From the NCBI GenBank assembly GCA_008477525.1, contig SPDT01000005.1, forward strand, positions 3,720,001 through 3,784,000: a stretch of DNA of 64,000 bases, in the 5' to 3' direction. Shown here in pieces: positions 11,850 to 24,496 of the stretch. Source of the stretch: Hypomyces perniciosus (Eukaryota > Ascomycota > Sordariomycetes > Hypocreales > Hypocreaceae). The notes beneath the pieces are model-generated. The model was not told where the DNA came from. It saw only the letters and a program-made list of their open reading frames with translations, and did no database searches. Position 1 is the stretch's first letter. The number at the start of each line of letters is the position of its first letter. A program made the translations under genes and the position numbers.

Positions 11850-12736
11850 TACAGGAAACCAGTTAATTCTAGCCTATAGGCTGCCAGCTATAAGGGTATA
11901 TCCTATTACCGCAATAACTATTCTCCGAAAGCTTTCTAGCCCTTGCGTACCTGCGCGTAAAAGGCATTATTATTATTATCGCTACTGCCTAAAGCAGCAG
12001 CCTCTTTAAAGTAAACTAAGTTCTCCTTTTCTAATAGGTTAAATTAAAGGTATAATGCCTTTTTATACTAGGTTACTATTTAATTATATAAGCTTATAAG
12101 TGTATAAAGAAAAGAGAGTATATTTACCCGGTTATCCTCTTCACTTATAGCTTAAAAAAGCCAGTATATAATTAATACAAGCACTAAATAACTATAGAGT
12201 ATATAATTAAATAAAGCAATACAGGCAAGTTAAAGAGGAGCTTACTAGGGGGTATATTAATAATTACTATTAAAGTAAGTAATACACTGCTAAAAGTAGG
12301 CAATAGAAATATATTAAAAAAAGTCTCTTTTGCCAGCAATTACTGACTTTAAATAACCCTTATAAAGAGGGGATAACAGTATAGCAGTAAAGGCAGTAGC
12401 AGGAGTAGTAGGAGGAGCAGCAGCAGTAGTAATAGGGGCAGGGGCCAGGACGGCAGCAGTAAAAGGAGGAGCCGATAAAGATAAAGATAAAGCTGCCTTA
12501 GTAGCGAGGCGTGCTTTATAAATAGCAGCTAAGCGCACGTTAAGAGCGGCAATAGCCGCAGTACGCCTAGACTGGCCGGGACTAGCCGGCGCAGGAGTAG
12601 GAGATAGCGCAGGAGCAGGCGCAAGAGTAGTAATAGGCGTGGCCGCTCGGCTAGCTAAGCGACCAACATCGCAACAAGCTACCTTTAAAGGGCGACCATA
12701 ACTACGCTTTACTAATAAAGTATTCTTCTTTTGCAA
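11850..12736 (-). pseudogene. Antisense frame of copia B; Ala/Pro-rich protein with AT-hook-like motif
   Basis: Read on the minus strand between RNase H and the 3' LTR. An uninterrupted 140-codon stretch (12736-12314) starts LQKKNTLLVKRSYGRP; RSYGRPLK resembles an AT-hook, GRP core. An Ala/Pro-rich linker follows, then SVIAGKRDFF. After RIP-type TAGs the same frame continues to about 11850 with EEDNRVNILSFLY and YKKALYL-FNLLEKENLVYF. Two blocks, SVIAGKRDFF-YISIA and the YKKALYL segment, have counterparts at the same spacing on the minus strand of copia A. The shared antisense coding argues for a real element-borne gene. I do not recognise the family; the DNA-binding role is inferred from one motif. 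The true start may lie upstream. Confidence 0.55.
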
Positions 12737-13160
12737 TTTCGCTGTCAGCTAATAAATATACAGCGCGAAAGGAATTAATTAGAAGTGTAATACTTATAGC
12801 AGGGGCTATATTACTATTAATATTATTGTTAATATTAATAATAATAATATTAATAACTAAAGAAGAAGAGTAAGGAATAAGGGCTAGGGGGGCAGTTAAT
12901 ATACCTATTCTAGCTATTTAGGATTAATTTACCTGCTTAAAAGCTTTATTATTTAACTTCCTATTATTATAGAATAATAATAGTTATAGCGCTTATATTC
13001 CTTTTACCTTTATAATAGAATATCAATATATATTTACAATAAAAAGCTTTTAATTAAGTAAAAGAGGCTTTAAGAGCGCAGCCAGTTAATTATAATACTA
13101 TAAATAGGCTAAAGTAGCAGTTAATAAGGCATTAGGAATAGCTTTATTAACTAAGGGGTA

Positions 13161-13424
13161 TATTGGGTTAAGTAGGCTAGGGCCTTACCGCTTATTAGCG
13201 CTAGGGAGCTTTTATCTGCTATATAAGCAGATATAAGCTGATATATATATTATATAAGCGATATGTTAGACTATGCAGGCGCTGTAAGCGCCTGTATACA
13301 GCTTCTTCTTTGTGTTAGCTATATGTATATATAGTGAGGCCACTATGGCATATTCTCTTTCATAGAATTAAGCTTTGTTTCCTATCTCTCTATACTCTAT
13401 ATAGCTATGCCGCGCTCCGCCATA
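13161..13424 (+). repeat. Copia B 3' LTR (264 bp)
   Basis: Same length as the 5' LTR and differing mostly by C-to-T and G-to-A, for example TG to TA at its first dinucleotide and CA to TA at its last. Preceded by the polypurine tract ctaagggg plus ta. The target duplication taatg follows at 13425-13429. Confidence 0.9.
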
Positions 13425-13429
13425 TAATG

Positions 13430-13850
13430 TTATATAAAGGATTTATTTTATAGAATACTATACACTAAAGCATAGTAACTACCTTTATAATAAAGGCAGA
13501 ACTGCTTACTTTAATATAAATAGCGAAAAGACTATAAGTCTTTAATGTTTATACTTTAAAGTAAAATTTAACTTAAAAGAGATATAAAATATAAACTATA
13601 ATAATTAATAAACTACTACTTTTATAATCAGTAAAAGCAGTGAAATTAATACTCGACTATACTATATTAATATTAAAAATATATAGTTATATTAAGAATA
13701 CTAGTATAGCTTATTTAAGGTTACCTATCTCCCTATAAAGCTAATGCCTGCTAATAGGCTTATTAAAGTTTTACTTTAATAGCGCTTTAAATACTTTAAG
13801 GTATTATTAAATTTAATGGATTTAAATATAGTTAAAAAGGAGAAGTAATT
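13430..13850 (+). pseudogene. Copia A RNase H, 3' part
   Basis: This continues the frame cut at 6297. A stretch readable as IVTTFIIKAELL near 13465-13500 corresponds to the conserved VTTSTTEAELL end of copia RNase H. It shows that copia B landed inside the RNase H coding sequence. No open frame remains. Confidence 0.6.
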
Positions 13851-14520
13851 ATAGAAATAATAAATAATTTAAAATGCAATAACGCTAAAAAGTAACTATT
13901 ATTTATTAATACTTTAGCTACTACCTATTTTTAACTTAATAAAAAGCCACTTATAATTTTCTATACTGCCTAAACGCATATAGTATTATTAAAGCTGTCT
14001 AAAGCTATATTAGGGGCGCTAGCGTTACGTACATTATCTATATAAATAAAGTTAAGCTCTTTTAACACTTTAAATTATAGGCGTAAATCCTGCTTATACC
14101 TTTTAATTATCTATTTAATAAATTAGAAAAAAGCAGTTAATTATATATTAAAAAGCGTATTAAAGATTTACTATTATTAATAGTGAAAGTTAATTAATAG
14201 GCTAATAGAGCTAGTATAAGATAATTATATAGTATTAATATTATAGTTTAAATAATTAAATTAAACGATATAAATATATTACAGGATATAATAATAATTG
14301 CCTGCTTTATAAGTAAAGCATTATTTTAAGCGATTAGCGCTATTACTATACTAGGCAAAATTGCCTTTCCCGGCAATCGCTAACTGTAAATAGTTTTTAT
14401 AGATAAGTAACTAATACCTTAAAGCAGGAAAAGGAGTAAGAGGAGCAGCTATAGCGCTAGTACTGTAAGTCTTTGTAAAAGCAGTAGCAGTAGATGCAGC
14501 CTTTTTAGTGGATTATAGCT
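13850..14520 (-). pseudogene. Antisense frame of copia A, homologous to that of copia B
   Basis: Read on the minus strand, LAIAGKGNFA-YSNSAN (14383-14336) parallels SVIAGKRDFF-YISIA of copia B, with a TAG at the same codon. About 230 bases further on, YKQDLRL-FKVLKELNFIY parallels YKKALYL-FNLLEKENLVY at equal spacing, again with a shared TAG (probably an ancestral Gln). The remainder is RIP-damaged. Upstream on the minus strand an Ala/Thr-rich stretch (AASTATAFT, 14505-14480) resembles the low-complexity linker of copia B. Function unknown. Confidence 0.55.
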
Positions 14521-14945
14521 ATACTAAATAAAATTAGTAATCTAGATTATTAAATAAATGCTTTATTTAGATAACTTATAAGCAGGGTATAAGCTATTTT
14601 GAATAATATTAATAACAGTAATAATAGTAATAATAATTATAAAGAAGGTAAACAGTAAAGAAAAGGAATTATTTGCTTTTTTATAATAAAAGAGCCTTAA
14701 AAACTATTATTTAAGGCGCAAGTGGCTATTTATAATACTGCTATTACTATTATTTTTATGTAAATATTAACTTTAGAGTAACTTTTCCTTTATTATTTGA
14801 TTTTATTTATAGTGTATTGTAAGCGGCTAACCTAGTAATATAGGCATAAAAGAGCTTTAAAGGGACTATTTAACGCTATAACACTAAGTATTTTAATATC
14901 TTACAGTTAAAGAAGGGTTATAATAACTTCTTTAACTAGGGGGTA

Positions 14946-15120
14946 TATTATATATAAAGTATAAGGATAAAGTGCTTACAGTATTATTAGTTAGATGCTT
15001 TATTATATAAACCCAGGGGTTATATAACGCGTATATAGCAGGGCCCTTAAGGTATATACTCTTATATAATTCAAGCCACAATCTTATACTTTAATGCAAG
15101 GTGCTCGTAGCTATATAATA
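14946..15120 (+). repeat. Copia A 3' LTR (175 bp)
   Basis: Preceded by actaggggg plus ta, the same spacing as in copia B. It aligns with 853-999/1411-1441 and with the reverse copy at 41694-41862, which is nearly free of RIP and gives the ancestral state (start TGTGATACAGG). Confidence 0.8.
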
Positions 15121-17020
15121 TATATAATGTCGGAAATATAAAAATAAAGTATATAGCTATTACCTATTAAAGCTTTTATATTAATATAAATATTATGTAT
15201 AAAAAATAATATAATTTATATTAAAAGGGAGTTACTATTTATTAATTCAAGCTTAAAGGGTTTTTAATTAAAGAAATAGTAATAAATTTATTTTAAAATA
15301 ATAGTTTTATTTATAGTTAACCTTTATTTATAACTTTCAGTAAAAGTTAATTTCTTTTTAATTTATAAATTAAATCGAAATTGTTAATATATAAAGTTAA
15401 TTAAATTAAAGTATATTAAAAGTTAATAAAGTAATACTATTATTATTATCTTTATGAATATTTAAAGAAGGTATATTAATTAAAGCTTAAATTTATAAAT
15501 TAATTAAATATTATAGGTAATCTTAATATACTATTAAAGTTTAATTATTATACTTTACTAGGCTATTTTATTATTAGCTTTAAAGTATTATTAACTTAAA
15601 GTATAGTTAATATAATTAAATTTAATGATTTTAGTTTTATATGTAATATAGATTTTCTTAATCTATATTAAACTACTTCTTTTTATTACATTTATGAAAG
15701 CTATAGTTTACTTTATTATAGTAAAAGTAATGTCCTTTAATAATATATTCCTTATAAAAGACTTAATGGCAAGGTAATAAAATATATATAATATGTAGCT
15801 ATATTAAATCGCTAGCTAGCGCTAAGGCAGTAGTTTAATTATTTTACTAGTATTTATAATATTACTATTAAGAGCTTTATTAATATTAGCCTATTTAAAG
15901 AATATAAAAAGCATTATAATAAATGCTTTTTAAAGCCTATTATAAATAATTTAATAAAGTTAATATTATTTAATAAAGTTAAATTTAGTTAACTTAATTA
16001 TTTAAATCGTTATAGTATTAATAAACTTTTAAAAAACCTTTATCTTTAAAGCCTTTCTTATTTATATAAGAATTTTACTATATTTACTGCTTAATATAAA
16101 TAACTTTACTATAAAATTTTAAAAAGGCTTATTTAATATATATAAATTATTAAAAACTATAATATTTTTTAAAATAAATTAATTATGTTATACTATTTAT
16201 TAAAATTAATCAAATATATATAAATATCTTAATATTATTAAATAAAGTTATTAAGATTTTTAATAATAATATTAAAGTTTCTTTATTGCAGTTATTATAT
16301 TTTTAATAAATTTTAAATTAATTAAAAGCCTTCATAATATAATTAATTACTTAATATAAAGCTATAGCTAGTATATTAAAACAGGATTTATATAAATTTA
16401 TAGTTAAGAAAAGAATATACTTAAAACTTAAATACTTTAAACTAAACTGTTTAATAAAGACAAAAAAATTAAATAAATAAACTTATATAAAATGTTTAAT
16501 ATATACCTTTCAATTTATTAACATAAACTCTTTAATTATATTTATATTTTTTTACATTTTATAACTTTCTTTTTAAACTATTAGCAATTAATAAAGTAAA
16601 TTAATATATATATTTATATAAATAAAATATTATTAATAAATAAAAAAATAAAAATATATAAAGATAAATTTTTAAAGAAATAATATAATAAATAAAGTAA
16701 TAGAAAAGTAGGATTTTAATAAAATCTTTAACTGCTATAATAAAGATAGCTCATATTATTATATAGTTTAACAATATAATATATTAAACTAATAACCTGT
16801 AAAGGATTTAAAAAAAGAAAACACTGCCTCTTTAAAATACTATATAAAAAACGTTAATAAGCTTAGCCCATTTACCTAACTTAAAAAAAAGAAAATAACT
16901 AATTAACCAAACCTATAATGTAGCAGCTACTTATAATAAAATTAATATAATAAAAGGATTAAAATATATATAGTCTTAAAATAGCTATTTAAAGGTAAAT
17001 AGAGTTTAAAAGGGGGGTAC
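15121..17020 (+). other. RIP'd sequence upstream of a G2 3' LTR
   Basis: AT-rich with no open frame or clear domain. It ends in a polypurine tract (aaaaggggggtac, 17008-17020) directly before the G2 LTR, so at least its right part is the 3' internal region of a G2 element on the plus strand. I could not find its reverse transcriptase motif, so the left part could be unrelated repeat. Confidence 0.4.
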
Positions 17021-17176
17021 TATTACAGCACTAAACCTGCCCTCTATAACTTATCAGTATTATATACGTCCTTACATAATAACTTAGTCCTATACCTTCG
17101 AACCATATTCTTATAGCCTCTTGCCTTGTTCAAGGCACAATAAAGATATCACCTTGACCTGCTATTCTGTATGCCG
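17021..17176 (+). repeat. G2 3' LTR, interrupted by the G1 chromovirus
   Basis: Starts TATTACAGCAC (ancestral TGTTACGGCAC) after a polypurine tract. Much less mutated than the other G2 LTRs (376-532; 49706-49740 with 61867-61993). It breaks at atgccg (17171-17176), five bases before its expected end, where G1 begins. A RIP-type copy of that hexamer, ataccg, follows G1 at 24959-24964. Confidence 0.7.
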
Positions 17177-17638
17177 TGATACCCCCGACAAACTACTCGG
17201 CAGTTATAGAACGGGAGGAGACGGATTGGGCAATATATCACGACCCGACCCTCTTATGGCTGCATAAAGGGTCCAGGGCGATACGTACCCCGGAAGAACG
17301 ACAGAACGACCGACCAATCAGGAAGGATCACTCAGATGACTGTAAACTACAGATCACTTAGATCACAAAGATTAAGCCAAAGTAATCTAATATAACCATA
17401 ATCTATATATAATCTAAATACATTCACTATATATCTCCTTTATATATAAAACTGGATAAATTATAATTATTTAATACAGTTACTTAAATAGTGATTAATT
17501 AATTGCATTTACTAAAACTGCCTATTTTATAGAATTATAACTATATTACCCTATTTAGTATTTATCTTTAACCTCTTTATTAATATAAACCTATAAACCT
17601 TGGTTTATCCTTTAAGAATTAACCCGGATTATTATATA
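17177..17638 (+). repeat. G1 5' LTR (462 bp)
   Basis: Starts TGATACCCCCGACAAAC and ends at RIP'd attatata, where the 3' copy has gtcacaca. Its first 200 bases keep normal base composition, unlike the 3' LTR. A 61-codon open stretch at 17176-17361 is unmutated LTR, not a gene. Confidence 0.85.
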
Positions 17639-17639
17639 T

Positions 17640-20600
17640 TAATAACTTTTATTTAAAAGGCTACTGAAAATTTTAAATAATATTGCAAATATATCCGCTA
17701 TAGTATCCTCTTTTAATAATCCTAATACTTTACCCTTTACTTTACGTTTTTATTAAAAATAAAACTATAATAGAAATAATGATATAAATAAAAGCAAAAA
17801 TCAAGATAAAGTTAATAAAATACAATAATTTTATATTCATATAGAGGAAGCCTTTTAATATATAAAAGCTAACCGCATAAAATAACAATAATGCTATTAG
17901 TATTTAATCGCTAAAAACACTAGACTTTAATAGGTAATTTATTAACAGTAAACAGCTATTATAGACTTATAGAACCAAATATTACCTGCATTTAATCTAA
18001 ATCCTATACTAAACCCTAAAAGAAACTAACCTCTAAAAGACTTAACAGGATCGCTTAAAATATAACCCTTTAAACACTTTAATAAAAGTATTATAGCACT
18101 TTAACTATTTTTTACTTAACTATATAACTATTTTACCTATTTTTTAACTAGCTTTAATATAAAAACTAATAAAATTCTTTTAATTGCTAGATAACTTAAA
18201 GGGAATACTTTAAAGTAGTTTAAATTTACTTAAAGGGATTTCTTTAATAATAAAGCTAATACCGATAAGTAAATATAAACTATATTCGCTAGTAATAATT
18301 AATTTAAAGAAAGATTAAAGAATATCTTTAATAATATTAATAAAAAACACATTATAGGAAATAAACTTATAAACTTAGTCTAGAAAAGAAGATATTTTAA
18401 CTATACTGTATACTTTAAAAACAATACTTTTAAAGTTAAATAGGGAAATTCTGCTTTTATTAAATGCTTTTATAATAGATTTAAGCTAGAAATTAAAAAA
18501 AAAAGCCTATAAATTCCTTTAAAATAAAGGTATTACTAAGTTTATTAAAAGATATATAAATACAGATAATTTACTTCATAAACTTAATTTAAATATACAG
18601 AAAAGATAATAGTAATTTAAATAAGTTTATAAATATTAAGGATATATAAACTAAGGCAAAAAGCAATAAAAATATATCGCTAGCTTTAATAATAAAAAGT
18701 TTAATTAAATAAATTTAAATACTATTTAAAAAGAAAAGTAAAAATTATCTATTATAACTGTAATAAACTAAAATACTTTTTAAAAGACTATAAAACTCTA
18801 TAAAAGCTAAAAACTAATAAACTTTAAAAGCCTGCGCTAAAGCTTAAATAAAAAGTTAATATAATATTAAAAACTATTAATTATATATTATTTAATTAGA
18901 TTATATACTATAATAATAGCTGCTTTATTTATAAATATAGTATAGATAAAAGCAGATAATACCTGAAATAACTTAAAAAGATATTTATAATAAATTAAAA
19001 GGGATATTAATTAAGATTTAAACCTTTAACTTTTAAAGGTATTTTTAAAAAAAGTAAAGCGAATAAATATTTACTACAGTTAAACAATTTAATAGAATAA
19101 TATCTAAACTTTAATTATATAAAGTTAAATAAAAATCATAGTATTTTAAATAAATATATAATTACTATAATCGACTATTAATATTGTAATTAAATTACTA
19201 TAGGCAATAAGAAATAAACTAATAGCAGTAACCTTAATAATAGAAATAAAAATAACCCTTTATAATATAAACTATTACTATATAATGCTATCCTTTTAAA
19301 ACTAGAAAATATATTATTTATAAACAGTAACTTTAAAAATAAACTAAATAAATACTATGAAACTTAATTAAAAAAGTTACTATAAGTATATAATAAAATA
19401 AAATAAATTTATGCCTATATACACAGCTTTATATATAAAACAGAGCTAATAATAAAATAGCTGTTAAAGCTATTTTAACTGCTTTAGCTATATAAGCAAA
19501 GCCTATATACTTTTATGTATAAAAAGACTATACTGTAAATCACTTTATTTATAAAAAGTACTATACTATATTTTAAGTTATTTATATTATATATAAGTAT
19601 ATAGTATACTTTTAAAAGAAAGTAAAATATAATGTATTTCTAATTAAAATCCTATTTTACTTTATAAAATAAATATCAAGTTATAATACTTTTAAAGAAT
19701 AAATTATAACTATATAGTATTAAAACTTTAACATTATTATTATTAAATTAAATACTAAAACTTTAAAGGAATACTATTAACTATAAAGACTTAAAGGATA
19801 TAAGTTTAAAGGATACTATATTTACTGCTAAATCAAATTAATAAAATAGTACTTTTACTATGATAAAAAGGTTAAATATAATTAATAATACTATTTAAAA
19901 TATAATAGCTTAAAGTATATTATATATAAATAAAATAAATTATAAGATTAATATTTATAATAAGCTAATAATACCCTATATTTATTACTAAATTATATAT
20001 ACTATTAAAAGGATAAATATATTATTTATTTATAGGAAACACTTTAAAAATAGTAAATATAAAAGTATATAAAGTATAAACCTACTTTAGGAGATAAAGA
20101 GATTAATTAAATTATAAAAAAGCTGCACTGAAATTAATTTAACTTCGTTACTTATAAAAAGACCGCCTATAATAAAAGAAAGTAGTACTTACTTTAAAGA
20201 ACCCTAATTAACTGCAAAATCTATATAAAAAGAATTAAAGAATAATTAATATTACCTATAAAAAGGCTATAAAGTAATAATTAATAAATTATATCTTTTA
20301 AAATATTAACTAATAAAAGTAATAATAAAAGTTTACTATATTTTAAATTAAAAATAATAGTTAAAGGATATTAGCTATATATATTAATAAACAATGAAGT
20401 AATAGGTAATTTTATTATATATATAACTATAAATTATTTATAGTTACTTTAAAAAAAGAAAATTAAACTGTACTAACTTTATTAAATAAAAAGAGGAGCC
20501 TTTATTTATAATAATAGATAGGTTAAGTAAAAGATTAATTATTCTAAACTTGAAATCGTTAAATATAAAAGAGTAATTCTTTATAATATAGTAAATATCG

Positions 20601-23600
20601 ATAAGTATAATATTATTTTTTAGTTATTTTTAATTAAAATGTAATAACTTTAATATTAATTAAGAGAATAGCTAGCTATATTAGTGCAATAATAAAGCTT
20701 TTTTAGTAATTAGAACTATTAAAAAGGTTTTAGCTGTAAAGTAGAAATCCTATATAAAGTCTTTAAGTATATTAAAGAAAAGAATTAAAAAAGTTACCTT
20801 TAATTTAATTATAAAAATAATCTACTTAAAAATAAACTTAAATAAAGTAAAGGAAAAGATAAATAAATCTAAAGAATAATTGCCTTTTTATAGAAAATAT
20901 TTAATAATATTGATAAAATACTGAAAATAAAAAGCCTTAAAACAGCAGTATTATTAAATAACTATAAAATATCCTTAAAGAATATTAAAAGTATAATAAA
21001 CTGTTTAAAAAAACACTTAATATTAAGCTACTAGAATACAGTTAATAGGATTATATAATTAAGCTTAAGGATAATGCAAGCACTATTTTCTATAAAATTT
21101 ATAACCTAAATAAAAAAGAGCTTAAAAGCTATGTAATTATTTAGATAATATACTAGCTAAAAGGTATATTTAACCCTTTTTATTAAAAATAAGCTATTGT
21201 ATTATATTTATATTAAAGAAAAAAAGTAAACTATAGTTAATCAGAAACTATTAATAGCTTAATAAAGCTACTATTAAAAATAAAACTCTATTACTATTAA
21301 TTATAGAATTACAGGATATACTATATAAGAAAAAGTAGTTTATAAAGCTAGACTTTAAAGGCATTTATAACCTTATTTAAATTAAAAAAAGATATAAATA
21401 AATAACTGCCTTTTAAATTAAACATAGATTATTTAAATATTTAATTATACTTTTTAGTTTTATTAATGCCCCTGCAATATTTTAAAAGATAATTAATAAT
21501 ATATTAAAAGAATACTTTAATATGTTTATAGTTATTTACTTAAATAATATCTTAATTTTCTTAAATACCTTTAAAGAATATAAAGTATATATTTATAAAG
21601 TATTATAAATACTTTAAAATACTAAACTATTTGTAAAACTAAAGAAATATAAATTCTATATATAAAAAGTTATTTTATTAAAGTATATTATTACCTTTAA
21701 AGAAATCTATATAAATCTATTAAAAGTATAAGCAGTAAAAGATTAGCCTATATTTATAATAATTAAAGAAGTTTAAAGCTTTTTAAGACTCGCTAACTAT
21801 TATTAATAATTTATTAAAGGCTATAAAAGTATTATATAAACTCTCTATAAATTTACTAAACGAAATTAAAAGTTTCTATAAGCATTAAATATATAAAAAG
21901 CCTTTAATAAACTTCAATAGCTTATTTTAAAAAAAACCTATATTTATTATATTTAACCTATTTAAAGAAATAAAAGTTAAAATAAATACTTTTAATTTTA
22001 CTATAAAAGTTTAATTTAATTAAAAAATAAAAATAATAAACTGTACTTTATTATTTTCTACTTTAAAGTATTATATAGTATAAAATTAAACTATTTAATA
22101 TATAATAATGAATTGCTTACTATTATTTTCATATTTAAAAATAATATTATTATTTATTAAAAAAATATATAAAGTTAAAGTATATACTAACTATAAGAAT
22201 ATTATATACTTTGCAATAGTATATAACATTTTAAAAGGCTAATTTGCTATATAGAATACCTTTTAAAATTTAATTATATCCTAATTCATTAAAAAAGATT
22301 TAAAAATAAATAAACAGACGCGCTTAGCATATAAGTGAATTATAACTAGTGAAAGATTAAATATATTAAATAAATCTTAAAGTAAACCTTTAAAAGATAT
22401 TACTAATAAATAATACTTGAAACTATATATAAAGTATTTAATAATAATACTATACTTTAATATATTAAAAAGCACTATACTATTTAAAATAATAATAAAT
22501 TTTTAAAAGATATAGAGTTTAATAAAAAAGGAATTTAATAATAAAATAAAAAGATTTAGATTTTAAATAAACTTTGTAAAAGTATAGTGATAGAAGTTTA
22601 CTAATATTTAATATATAGATATAAAAGTATTTGCAAAACCTATAAATAAATAAAAAAGTACTTTAAATTTCAGAGGCTTAAGAAAATAATATAAAACATT
22701 ATTTTTTACTATATAATTTATAAAATAATTAAACCTTTAAAATATAAACTATACAGTAAACTTTAACCTTTATTAATATTAAGATAACTATAAAAGGTAA
22801 TTTTATTAAACTTTATTATTAAACTACTATTATCTATTAAATTAAAATTAAAGATTAAATATAATAGTATTTTAATAATTATAGATTAATTTATTAAATA
22901 CTTTTATTTCCTATTATATAAAAAGTAATAAATACAGAAGCATTAGCTTATATATTCTTATAATTTATCGCAGTTAACTATATAATTCTAGTTAAAATTA
23001 TTTTGAATTAAAAATTAACTTTTATATTTAAATTCTAGTAAATATTTATAAATTAATTAAATATAAATGATAAATTCAATAATATATATTATCTTTAGAT
23101 AAATAGTTAAATAAAATACATTAACTAGATTATTAAAGCCTATTTAAAAAGTTATATTAACTTTAATTAAAATAATTTAATTAAAAAGCTATTAATTGCA
23201 TAAATATCCTATAATCGCGATATTGTAAAGTTAACTGGATTTAGCTTTATATACACTAACTACAGCTTTATACTAGATATATATAAAGCGTTAAAGAAAG
23301 GCCTATATATCTATAAAGTATAAATTAAAGCTGGAAATATAAAATAATTATATATAAAAATATAAATATACCTTTACTTTATATAAAAAAAATAAAAAAG
23401 TATATTAATAAATATAAATTAAAGGGACTAATTTTTAAAGAGGGAGATATAGTTTACCTATATTATTATTTACTAGGGAAAAAGCCTATAAATATTAAAA
23501 TAACGCAACTAAGCAATAAATTAAATTTTAAAAAACTTAAACCTTACTTAATTCAAAAGGTTATTTTAGAAATTATTATAAACTTACACTATTAAACAAT

Positions 23601-23830
23601 ATCCGGATTTATTTAATATTTTATATTTACTACTAGAGAAAATATTATAAAATAAATTAAAAAATAAACCAATTATAAACTTAATTAAAGTCTTATTAAT
23701 TAAAAAAGAATATAATATTCAAGAAATTAAAGCTATAAAAGTAGAAAATAATAAACGCTAATATTTAGTAAAGTAGAAAAACTATAGAGAGGAATATAAC
23801 TTTTAAGAATTTAAAGAATACTTTAAATAC
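17640..23830 (+). pseudogene. G1 gag-pol with C-terminal chromodomain, RIP-destroyed
   Basis: No frame is open, but motifs survive as RIP derivatives. Zinc knuckle YYNCNKLKYFLKDY at 18750-18791 is the CCHC box with Cys and His turned to Tyr and Gly to Asn. The catalytic box YLNNILIF has both Asp changed to Asn. The integrase tail GDIVYL and KKLKPYLIQK at 23445-23560 corresponds to the GPF/Y module. The chromodomain reads YNIQEI followed by YLVK-KNY (family YLVKWKGY, TGG to TAG). Chromodomains are known to direct integration to heterochromatin in this group. Confidence 0.8.
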
Positions 23831-24496
23831 TTTTAAATAACTCTATAATAATTCTATTAAAATTTTAGCCTATTAACAACAGATTCAGCAACCTAAAAGC
23901 AGTTTAGTTAATTATATTAGCAGCCCTAAAAGAGTATATATCAGTAACAGCTTCTACTTTATAACATTTAGCTTTATTTCACTTATTTATACTTTTTAAC
24001 ATAAAATTTACTATTTTCGCTCATTTTATTACTAATGCCTTACATTAAATATCAAGGTAAATTAATTGCACTAAAGCCTTAAAAAACTTACAATACAATT
24101 CTGCTAATTTAAACTCCGCTTTTTATTCCTACGCCTTTAGTCGCTTATACTCTAAAGTAATCTAAGACATTAAAAAAATTAAAAAAAGAAAAAGAATATA
24201 AAGAAAACAGAAACATTTATAAATACTTACTAATACCCTAGAACTATTATAAGAATAACCCTATTAAATATACTCCTAACATTAAAATACCATATTTATT
24301 ATCTTATAAATATACCTATAAAAATAATAATATAAATAAAGTATAGTTTCAAAACCTAATTCTTTAATAAAAGATGCAAGGGCTAAACACTAAAAAGTCT
24401 TTAAAAAGTAAATCTTTTTAATATAACTTATATTATTACTACTATATATATAAAAAAGAAAAAAGAAAAAGAATATTATACTTACAAAGGGAGGCA

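Larger units (their letters stand above)
6298..13424 (+). mobile_element. Copia B: complete Ty1/copia element, 7127 bp, TSD taatg
   Basis: Two LTRs of exactly 264 bp (6298-6561 and 13161-13424) flank one internal region, and a perfect 5-bp duplication taatg lies outside (6293-6297 and 13425-13429). A primer-binding site follows the 5' LTR and a polypurine tract ctaagggg precedes the 3' LTR. Gag, protease, integrase, reverse transcriptase and RNase H follow in copia order. It is less RIP'd than copia A, into whose RNase H region it inserted, so it is younger. About 1.6 kb between RNase H and the 3' LTR is not needed for a standard copia element and carries an antisense frame. Confidence 0.9.
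853..15120 (+). mobile_element. Copia A: Ty1/copia retrotransposon, RIP-dead, with two nested insertions
   Basis: The 5' LTR (853-1441, interrupted) and 3' LTR (14946-15120) bracket a copia-type gag-pol. Removing the solo LTR plus TSD (411 bp) and copia B plus TSD (7132 bp) leaves about 6.7 kb. Copia order is shown by the reverse transcriptase motif at 5727-5759, read as FYINNILI (from YVDDILI, D to N), and by an RNase H region split by copia B (ends 6297, resumes 13430). No frame is open. An antisense reading frame lies between pol and the 3' LTR. The left flank is another copy, so no 5' target duplication can be read. Confidence 0.8.

Noticed and set aside
17176..17361. 61-codon open stretch
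   Set aside because: It is the unmutated first part of the G1 5' LTR.
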